This document shows, piece after piece, positions 6,948 to 12,594 of a stretch of DNA of 23,881 bases. Made by a program: the position numbers and the translations under genes. How positions within the stretch are numbered: position 1 is the stretch's first letter; every line of letters starts with the position of its first letter. Source of the stretch: a virus; the IMG/VR virus record IMGVR_UViG_3300020473_002016, positions 1 to 23,881 of that record. One strand, given 5' to 3'. Below the pieces are notes generated by a model. The model was not told the origin of the DNA and searched no databases. It saw only the letters and a list, made by a program, of their open reading frames with translations.

Positions 6948-7803
6948 TACGATAGGCATAGTCGGACAGGGATTTGTCGGAGGAGCCCTTAATGCAGGAA
7001 TGAGTCATGCATTTAACATAGTGACATATGATAAGTTTGTAGATGAAAAATCTACATGCGACTCCTTGGAGTCTTTAGTGGAGTGTGCAGACGTTATATT
7101 CGTCTGTCTTCCCACGCCTATGAGAAAAGACGGGTCCTGCGATCTTCGCATTGTTGAGAATACAATTTTTGAAATTGATCAAATCTGCGGAAAGAAAGAA
7201 CACCTTGGGAAAATAGCTGTAATCAAGTCAACAATTCCGCCCGGAACCACACAGAGTCTTAACGATAGGGTGAAATACATTCAAGTAATCTTTAATCCAG
7301 AATTTCTAACTGAGGCAAATGCAGTAGAGGATTTTAAGAATCAGACTAGAATAATAGTCGGCGGACCAAGACCAGGAACATCTGTTGTAAAGAATATCTT
7401 TAGAAAGGCATTTAAACAGACACCCATTGTTAAGACAGGATCTAATACAGCGGAAATGGTCAAATATTTCACTAATTGCTTTCTTGCCACCAAGGTTATT
7501 TTTTCCAATGAGATGAAGCAGATCTGTGAGCCACTTAGCATAGACTATGACAAGGTTGTTGAATATGCACTTTACGATGATAGACTTGGAAAGTCACACT
7601 GGTCGGTTCCAGGCCCTGACGGAAGTATGGGCTTTGGAGGCCATTGTTTTCCAAAGGATTTAAATGCCCTTATTAAGGTAGCAAAGAATAACAGTGTTGA
7701 TCCAAGAATTCTTCGGTGTGTATGGGAAAAGAATCTAGAAGTTAGAGATGAGAATGAACGAGATTGGGAAAGAATGTCTGGTCGAGCTGTTAGTGAAGAT
7801 TGA
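6940..7803 (+). CDS. Short UDP-glucose/GDP-mannose dehydrogenase family protein
   Basis: Enzymes of this family oxidise the C6 hydroxyl of a nucleotide sugar to a carboxylate with two NAD+, giving UDP-glucuronate or similar. Visible: the NAD Rossmann motif G-I-V-G-Q-G-F-V-G (6-14), V-C-L-P-T-P (55-60), K-S-T-I-P-P-G-T-T (96-104), N-P-E-F-L-T-E (119-125), A-E-M-V-K-Y-F-T-N (171-179) with the catalytic Lys175, and G-F-G-G-H-C-F-P-K-D (231-240) with the catalytic Cys236. The NAD domain and central helical domain are complete, but at 287 aa it stops where the usual ~390-440-aa enzyme would begin its C-terminal UDP-binding domain. There is no frameshift remnant: the 41-nt gap after it leads straight to another gene. 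Either a compact functional variant or one needing a partner. Confidence 0.85.
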   Translation: MIDTIGIVGQGFVGGALNAGMSHAFNIVTYDKFVDEKSTCDSLESLVECADVIFVCLPTPMRKDGSCDLRIVENTIFEIDQICGKKEHLGKIAVIKSTIPPGTTQSLNDRVKYIQVIFNPEFLTEANAVEDFKNQTRIIVGGPRPGTSVVKNIFRKAFKQTPIVKTGSNTAEMVKYFTNCFLATKVIFSNEMKQICEPLSIDYDKVVEYALYDDRLGKSHWSVPGPDGSMGFGGHCFPKDLNALIKVAKNNSVDPRILRCVWEKNLEVRDENERDWERMSGRAVSED

Positions 7804-7832
7804 TAATCGTGTAAAGTATAAGTCTAAAGCAG

Positions 7833-7839
7833 TATAATA
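7833..7839 (+). promoter_or_regulatory. Candidate promoter (TATAATA) almost touching the next start codon
   Basis: Gap 7804-7844 contains TATAATA, with only five bases between its end and ATG 7845. No Shine-Dalgarno sequence is present. If transcription starts at the normal distance from this element, the mRNA would begin at or next to the ATG (leaderless). The -35 region (TGTAAA at 17-nt spacing) is poor, as in T4-type late promoters. Confidence 0.4.
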
Positions 7840-7844
7840 ATAAT

Positions 7845-8678
7845 ATGACTGAAAATACTTTTCCAACAGGAAAGCCTCATATTTCATTTTCTGAAGTAAA
7901 GATATGGAAAGAGTGCTCCTGGCGACACAAGCTTATGTATGTTGACAAGATTGACACTTTTGAACCTTCACCCTATCTAGATTTTGGAACAGCTGTTCAC
8001 GAGGGGTGTGAAACTCTTCTTGAGACTAGGAAAGTTGATAAGAAAAAACTTTTTAATGACATTACTTCTGCATGGGAGAAGAATGGATTTGATGATCCAG
8101 CGTGGGTTGAAAGGCAGCCTGGATGGTACAAATATGCCCCAGTAGAGACGTGGTGCCAATGGGCTGAAAATATGTGGGATGAGGTTCCCGATTTTCTAGA
8201 TTCAACTTTTCCCAATTGGGAACCTGTAAAAGCAGAAGAATACCTCTACGAAGAAATTGAGGGAAAGAGTGTAAAATTTAAGGGATTTATTGATGCCATC
8301 ATAAAGGTTCCGAAGAAGCGAGGCGAGGGTTACAACTACTGGATACTCGATTGGAAGACAGCTCAGTCATATGGGTGGCGAAGAGAAAAGAAGCAAAGCC
8401 TCCTAATGACAGCCCAGCTTATTTTATATAAGCATTTTTGGTCTAGAAAGCACTCTGTTCCACTTGCCGATGTTCGATGTGGTTTTATCCTGCTTAAGCG
8501 TGGAGGTAAGCCTGGACGCATCTGTGAGCTTGTTACAGTATCTGTGGGACCTAAGACACTAGAAAAAGGCATCAAGATGATGAATAGCATGATATCTTCT
8601 GTCTATAGGGGAATGTTTTTAAAAAATAGAGACTCTTGCACATACTGTCAGTTTAAAAATACAGAACATTGTACCTGA
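7845..8678 (+). CDS. PD-(D/E)XK nuclease, RecB/Cas4-like, with putative Fe-S cysteines
   Basis: The 277-aa protein shows the RecB-type nuclease motifs in order: G-T-A-V-H-E (48-53) with His52, F-I-D-A-I (149-152) with Asp150, I-L-D-W-K-T-A (167-173) with Asp169 and Lys171, and Q-L-I-L-Y (191-195) with Gln191 and Tyr195. One cysteine near the N-terminus (C24, before S-W-R-H-K-L) and three near the C-terminus (C265, C268, C276) match the layout of iron-sulphur Cas4/AddB-type nucleases, although the last spacing (seven residues) is longer than the usual five. Such enzymes degrade or trim DNA ends and in phages are linked to recombination or host DNA breakdown. No cas1/cas2 or CRISPR is nearby, so a CRISPR role is not supported. 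It sits between two sugar gene groups but has gaps on both sides, so it may be its own transcription unit. Confidence 0.88.
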   Translation: MTENTFPTGKPHISFSEVKIWKECSWRHKLMYVDKIDTFEPSPYLDFGTAVHEGCETLLETRKVDKKKLFNDITSAWEKNGFDDPAWVERQPGWYKYAPVETWCQWAENMWDEVPDFLDSTFPNWEPVKAEEYLYEEIEGKSVKFKGFIDAIIKVPKKRGEGYNYWILDWKTAQSYGWRREKKQSLLMTAQLILYKHFWSRKHSVPLADVRCGFILLKRGGKPGRICELVTVSVGPKTLEKGIKMMNSMISSVYRGMFLKNRDSCTYCQFKNTEHCT

Positions 8679-8685
8679 TTTACTT

Positions 8686-8691
8686 TATAAT
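8686..8691 (+). promoter_or_regulatory. Candidate promoter -10-like TATAAT
   Basis: TATAAT sits in the 50-nt gap 8679-8728, 37 nt before the glycosyltransferase ATG and just upstream of a hairpin. There is no clear -35 box. If used, the transcript would carry the hairpin at 8693-8717 in its 5' leader. Confidence 0.33.
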
Positions 8692-8692
8692 T

Positions 8693-8717
8693 CCTCGATG
8701 ATAATATTTCATTGAGG
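8693..8717 (+). promoter_or_regulatory. Hairpin holding the GAGG ribosome site of the next gene (or weak terminator)
   Basis: CCTCGATGA (8693-8701) can pair over nine positions with TCATTGAGG (8709-8717), eight Watson-Crick pairs and one G-U, around a 7-nt loop TAATATT. The 3' arm ends in GAGG, the best Shine-Dalgarno match for ATG 8729 (11 nt away), so folding would hide it. Only three Ts follow the stem, so it would be a poor intrinsic terminator for the nuclease gene. Confidence 0.5.
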
Positions 8718-8728
8718 TTTATAGAGAT

Positions 8729-9982
8729 ATGACAAAAAAGAAGAAAGTTCTGATTTTATCAGATCACGCTCTTTCTACATCAGGTGTAGGCACACAGACC
8801 AGACACCTTGTAAATGGATTGCTAACCAGGCACCCAGGTGAGTGGACATTTAGGCAATTCGGTGCAGCACTAAAGCATACTGACTACAATACAGTTGCTG
8901 TTAGTGAAGATTTTATTATTAAGCCTATTGACGGATTTGGCGACCGAGATTTGATTAGAGTTGCTCTGGCTACTGAGAAGCCTGATTTGCTTCTCATATT
9001 TACAGATCCTCGATTTTTTATATGGCTGTTTGAGATGGAAGATGAAATTCATCAAATATGTCCAATTGCGTGGTGGCATGTATGGGATAACGATCCCTAC
9101 CCAGACTTTAATCACGTCCTTTATCAATCTACTGATCTTATAAATTGTCATTCTCATATGACGTATGAGTTAATTAAAGACAGGGTTTCATCTAGAATAA
9201 ACTTTATACCTCATGCAGTTCCAAATGAAATATTCTTCCCGCTGGAAGATTCTGTACGTAAATCCTATAAAAAGCAAATTCTAGGCCCAGATAGAGAAGA
9301 CCACTTTATTGCAATTTGGGTAAATAGAAATGCAAAAAGAAAAAGACCCTCAGACGTTGTAGAGTCTTGGAGGGTGTTTCTTGAAAATTTAGAAAAAATT
9401 CACGGTCATCGAAATGCAACTCTAATTATGCACACCGACCCAATGGATCATGAGGGTCCTAATCTAATTAAAAATGTTGAGCTTCAAGGGGTGTCAAATA
9501 ATGTCTACTTCTCTACAGACCGCCTTGATTTTGAAAAAATGAATGTTTTATATAACATTTCTGATGCTTGTATAAACATAAGCTACGCAGAGGGATTTGG
9601 TCTTTCAACACTTGAGGGAATGATGACTGGATGTCCAATAGTCGCTATAAAGACTGGAGGATTGACACGCCAAGTCGTTGATCATGAAGATGGTTCGGAA
9701 AACGGTGTCGCTCTTCCAGTTGAATTTAGGTCACTTGTAGGTTCTCAGGCTGTACCGTTCATCTATGAAGACTATGTTACATGCGAAACTGTTGCTGAGG
9801 GGATTATGAAAATGTATAATCTATCTAGCGAGGAAAGGCTGGAGCTAAGAGAAAAATGTCTAAACTATGTTAAGAAAAATTTTAATATCAATGACACTAT
9901 TGATGAATGGAATAAGACCATGAAAGATCTTTTAGACAATTGGAAAAAAGACTATAAAGCATGGGAATGCTTTACCTTATAG
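8729..9982 (+). CDS. GT4-type (GT-B fold) glycosyltransferase
   Basis: This 417-aa glycosyltransferase has a GT-B fold. The N-terminal domain opens K-V-L-I-L-S-D-H (6-13) with an S-G-V-G-T-Q loop (18-23). The C-terminal donor-binding domain begins near F-I-A-I-W-V-N-R-N-A-K-R-K-R-P (193-207), has L-I-M-H-T (232-236), and carries the family E-x7-E motif A-E-G-F-G-L-S-T-L-E (287-296, Glu288 and Glu296), then G-C-P-I-V-A-I-K-T-G-G. No transmembrane segment is visible. It probably transfers a sugar from a nucleotide donor with retention of configuration. A second GT4 follows after 12 nt, so the two likely act in sequence on one glycan. Donor and acceptor are not readable. Confidence 0.87.
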   Translation: MTKKKKVLILSDHALSTSGVGTQTRHLVNGLLTRHPGEWTFRQFGAALKHTDYNTVAVSEDFIIKPIDGFGDRDLIRVALATEKPDLLLIFTDPRFFIWLFEMEDEIHQICPIAWWHVWDNDPYPDFNHVLYQSTDLINCHSHMTYELIKDRVSSRINFIPHAVPNEIFFPLEDSVRKSYKKQILGPDREDHFIAIWVNRNAKRKRPSDVVESWRVFLENLEKIHGHRNATLIMHTDPMDHEGPNLIKNVELQGVSNNVYFSTDRLDFEKMNVLYNISDACINISYAEGFGLSTLEGMMTGCPIVAIKTGGLTRQVVDHEDGSENGVALPVEFRSLVGSQAVPFIYEDYVTCETVAEGIMKMYNLSSEERLELREKCLNYVKKNFNINDTIDEWNKTMKDLLDNWKKDYKAWECFTL

Positions 9983-9994
9983 GAAATAAATTAG

Positions 9995-11161
9995 ATGAAA
10001 AATGTTATTATTAGGGCTCCCCTCCTATCGTGTAGCGGCTATGGGGTTCACTCCAGGCAGATATTTAAGTGGCTCTTAACTAGAAAAGATTTTAATGTAG
10101 TTACTCAAGTTGTATCGTGGGGCACGACTAGCTGGATGATAGATCCAAATCTAGAGGATGGCCTTATTGGGGAGGTCATGAATAGATCTAGGCCCCTTAG
10201 CGATAATGCAGATATCACATTTCAAGTTCAACTTCCTGATGAATGGGATCCAAAGTTAGGAAAGTTTAATGTTGGTGTTAGCGCCTTTGTTGAGACAGAC
10301 AGGTGTAATCCAGACTGGATTAAGAGAATTGATTTAATGGATCTAGTAATCGTCCCAACAGAGCATGTAAGAGATACCATTATGAGATCAGGATCTCCGA
10401 GGACGCCTGTTGTGGTTATTCCAGAATCATATCTAGAGGAGATTGACCAAAATCCTGAGCCACTTCCTTTAGAACTGGATACAAAGTTTAATTTCCTAGT
10501 CTTGGGACAGTTTACCGGAAATGACCCGTATAATGATAGAAAGAACCTTCTCTGCACCCTTAAGTGGATGTTTGAAGTATTTAAGGATGATCCAGACGTT
10601 GGAATTATCATTAAGACAAACCACGGAAGAGGGACAAAGATAGACAGAGAAATTACCAGACAAAAGGTTGTCTCCGTAATTAATGAAATTAGAAAAGGGC
10701 CATATCCTAAGCTTCACTTATTACATGGAAATCTTACAAGCTCAGAAATTGCATCACTCTACAGGGTAGAGTCAATTCGATGTCTAGTCAGCCTAACAAG
10801 AGGAGAGGGTTTCGGATTGCCCATCCTTGAGGCAGCTTCTTCAGGAATTCCTGTAATTGCGACCAATTGGTCAGGTCATTTAGATTTTTTAAATTTAGGA
10901 AAATTTATACCTATAAACTATAGTATCGTTGAAATACCCAGCAACAGGGTTGATGGAAGAATCTTTGTTGACGGCCTGCGATGGGCAGATCCTGATGAAA
11001 ATGACTTTAAGAAGAAAGTTAAAAAATTTAGAGATAATTATTTAAAGCCCAGTCAGTGGGCTTCTGAACTTTCTTCTCGACTTAAAGACACATTTTCCCA
11101 GAGTGCCATCAACATGAAGTATGATGCTTTAATTGATAGTGAGCATTGGAGAAAAGATTGA
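9995..11161 (+). CDS. GT4-type glycosyltransferase
   Basis: This 388-aa GT-B enzyme opens N-V-I-I-R-A-P-L-L-S (3-12) with G-Y-G-V-H-S-R (15-21), has V-S-A-F-V-E-T-D (95-102) and V-I-V-P-T-E-H (118-124) in the acceptor domain, and F-N-F-L-V-L-G-Q-F (165-173) at the start of the donor domain. The E-x7-E motif is G-E-G-F-G-L-P-I-L-E (270-279, Glu271 and Glu279), followed by G-I-P-V-I-A-T. It shares architecture with the gene upstream but the sequences differ clearly, so they are not a recent duplication. The gene ends in a TTGA overlap with the next, which links the glycosyltransferases to the gp55 region by translation. Substrate unknown. Confidence 0.87.
   Translation: MKNVIIRAPLLSCSGYGVHSRQIFKWLLTRKDFNVVTQVVSWGTTSWMIDPNLEDGLIGEVMNRSRPLSDNADITFQVQLPDEWDPKLGKFNVGVSAFVETDRCNPDWIKRIDLMDLVIVPTEHVRDTIMRSGSPRTPVVVIPESYLEEIDQNPEPLPLELDTKFNFLVLGQFTGNDPYNDRKNLLCTLKWMFEVFKDDPDVGIIIKTNHGRGTKIDREITRQKVVSVINEIRKGPYPKLHLLHGNLTSSEIASLYRVESIRCLVSLTRGEGFGLPILEAASSGIPVIATNWSGHLDFLNLGKFIPINYSIVEIPSNRVDGRIFVDGLRWADPDENDFKKKVKKFRDNYLKPSQWASELSSRLKDTFSQSAINMKYDALIDSEHWRKD
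11148..11151 (+). promoter_or_regulatory. Shine-Dalgarno GGAG supporting TTG 11158
   Basis: GGAG ends six bases before TTG 11158. An upstream in-frame TTG at 11146 overlaps this site and has no ribosome site of its own, so 11158 is preferred. The resulting TTGA junction with the stop at 11159-11161 copies the junction at 67-70. Confidence 0.55.
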
Positions 11162-11472
11162 ATTGGGCTCTAATAGCGATTTCTGCTGGTCTATTTTTGT
11201 CTCTTTGTGTTTCCACTTATTTCAACTATAAATTTGGATTAATATTAATTCAACTAGAAGACGGAATAGAAGAATCACTTGATATTTTAGATCAAAAGTA
11301 TGCATCGATGAGTAAAATCTTAGAAAGACCTGTATTCTTTGACAGTGTCGAGGTCAGACAGGTAATTAGAGACATAAGAGACTCCAGAAGTGCTGTTCTC
11401 TATGTTGCAAATATTCTTGGATCTATTGATGAAAGTGCTGTCTCTGACTTGGAAAAAACGAGGCCTAAATAA
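11158..11472 (+). CDS. Small protein with one N-terminal membrane segment, function unknown
   Basis: Starting at TTG 11158 the product is 104 aa (108 aa from TTG 11146). The N-terminus, W-A-L-I-A-I-S-A-G-L-F-L-S-L-C-V, is a strong membrane helix or uncleaved signal anchor, with no lipobox cysteine in the right setting. The remaining ~75 residues are charged and probably helical (L-E-D-G-I-E-E-S-L-D-I-L-D), ending with a basic tail. I do not recognise a family. It lies between the glycosyltransferases and the gp55-like sigma gene, sharing a TAATG overlap with the latter, so the two are translated together. A holin or other membrane role would fit the shape but nothing specific supports it. Confidence 0.65.
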   Translation: MNWALIAISAGLFLSLCVSTYFNYKFGLILIQLEDGIEESLDILDQKYASMSKILERPVFFDSVEVRQVIRDIRDSRSAVLYVANILGSIDESAVSDLEKTRPK

Positions 11473-12215
11473 TGAAAAAAGGAAAGAAAAAATTTGTCAA
11501 GATCAGAAGACGGAGGGGCAAGGGAAAGAGAAATCTTTACTTTCACCAGGGAACTCATGACGCAATAGTCAAGTTTCAATCACTAGAGTGCACAAGCGGC
11601 AGGGAGAAGCTATACGTCTCAGAAATCTTTCCTGCTTTTGATAAGTTGGTTGAAAATCTAATCTTTATTCACGGATTTACTTCAACTCATAGTTCCTTTG
11701 AAGATCTTAAAAATGACTGCGTGGTCTTTCTCTATGAAACTCTAGATAAGTTTGATCACACTCGGGGTACAAAGGCATTCTCTTACTTTAACGTTGTTGC
11801 CAAGAACTGGCTGATTATAAAAAGCAAGCAGAGGTCAAAGCAAATTAGAAGGCAAGTAAGCCTAGATGATCCCATGTCCATTAGCAGAAGAGACATGAGT
11901 TCAATAGAGTCATATAAGATAGTACCGGCTCAAGATACTGAAATGATCAAGAGAGAGTCAATTGAAAACCTATTTTCTCTAATGGTAGAGATTAAGAAAA
12001 AACTGTCTGGAGAAAATGAGATTGCATGCATTGATGCAATTATAACCCTATTTGAGAAAATAGATGATATTGACCTCCTTAATAAGCGTGCAATATTTGT
12101 CTATCTTCGCGATATATCAAGTCTTAATCCAAAACAGCTATCAATTGCCATGTCGTCAATAAGAAAGCACTATAAATCCCTCGTAAAACAGGGGGAGTTT
12201 GATATATTCTTTTAG
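11472..12215 (+). CDS. 55: T4 gp55-like late-transcription sigma factor
   Basis: The 247-aa protein looks like the T4 late sigma factor, which replaces sigma-70 on host RNA polymerase and reads TATA-type late promoters. The core, residues 55-120, is sigma region-2-like: F-D-K-L-V-E-N-L-I (56-64), F-E-D-L-K-N-D (76-82) and L-D-K-F-D-H-T-R-G-T-K-A-F-S-Y-F (91-106), the last being the diagnostic K-F-D-x-x-x-G-x-x-F-x-x-Y-F pattern, then V-V-A-K-N-W-L. The N-terminus is very basic (K-K-G-K-K-K, R-R-R-R-G-K-G-K-R). The last residues, G-E-F-D-I-F-F, form an acidic/hydrophobic tail like the sliding-clamp-binding tails of T4 late proteins; that is inference. It is longer than T4 gp55 (185 aa). Start ATG overlaps the previous stop by one base (TAATG). 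Confidence 0.82.
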   Translation: MKKGKKKFVKIRRRRGKGKRNLYFHQGTHDAIVKFQSLECTSGREKLYVSEIFPAFDKLVENLIFIHGFTSTHSSFEDLKNDCVVFLYETLDKFDHTRGTKAFSYFNVVAKNWLIIKSKQRSKQIRRQVSLDDPMSISRRDMSSIESYKIVPAQDTEMIKRESIENLFSLMVEIKKKLSGENEIACIDAIITLFEKIDDIDLLNKRAIFVYLRDISSLNPKQLSIAMSSIRKHYKSLVKQGEFDIFF

Positions 12216-12226
12216 GGGAGTAAAAA

Positions 12227-12592
12227 ATGGGAAAAAAAGTATCTGACCTTAAAAAGAGCATAGATAAGAAAAATAAAAAAATAGAAAGCTTTGGAGATAT
12301 CCTGGACGCTATAGAAAGCACTGAGGATAAGAAAAAGCTTCTCTGGAAAGAGATTTATGAAAATGCTCTAAATGATAGAGAGAACGCTTCAATTCTCTTT
12401 ATGGACCTTATGACACAATCTCAGGGGAATGCTGCAAATCACTCAACTTTTGGTCCAATTATGGCAAAATACCTTGAGAGAATGTCAAAGTCAAATGATC
12501 AAATTCTACGACTTGCAGAACTAATAGATAAAGCAGACTCTAAGGCAGAGATTATTGACCCTGATGATATCTTTAATCAGATTGGAAGCTAA
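12227..12592 (+). CDS. Small helical protein, possibly gp16-like small terminase subunit
   Basis: A 121-aa, almost wholly helical, charged protein with a strong ribosome site (GGGGAG) before the ATG. The central part, A-S-I-L-F-M-D-L-M (56-64), then P-I-M-A-K-Y-L-E-R-M-S-K-S-N-D-Q-I-L-R-L (79-98), has the pattern I remember for T4 gp16: a helix, an H/S-rich turn, then an M-x-x-x-N-x-x-I-L-K-L helix. The C-terminal I-D-P-D-D-I-F-N-Q-I-G also resembles the short terminal motif of gp16 proteins. Small terminases bind phage DNA and regulate the packaging motor. The match was made by eye only; a UvsY-like or unrelated role cannot be excluded, since UvsY sits near gp25 in T4. No large terminase is in the window. 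Confidence 0.42.
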   Translation: MGKKVSDLKKSIDKKNKKIESFGDILDAIESTEDKKKLLWKEIYENALNDRENASILFMDLMTQSQGNAANHSTFGPIMAKYLERMSKSNDQILRLAELIDKADSKAEIIDPDDIFNQIGS

Positions 12593-12594
12593 AA

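Noticed and set aside
7845-8678. CRISPR adaptation module based on the Cas4-like nuclease
   Set aside because: No repeat array and no cas1 or cas2 in the window; RecB/Cas4-like nucleases are common in phages without CRISPR.
8693-8720. Intrinsic terminator after the nuclease gene
   Set aside because: The stem is A/T-containing and only three Ts follow; better explained as a leader hairpin, though weak termination cannot be excluded.
10228-10611. Antisense open frame of 127 aa
   Set aside because: Lies wholly within the second GT4 gene, has no recognisable motif and is explained by codon composition of the sense gene.
8729-11161. Recent tandem duplication of the two GT4 genes
   Set aside because: They share fold and the E-x7-E motif only; the surrounding sequences and N-terminal domains differ throughout.
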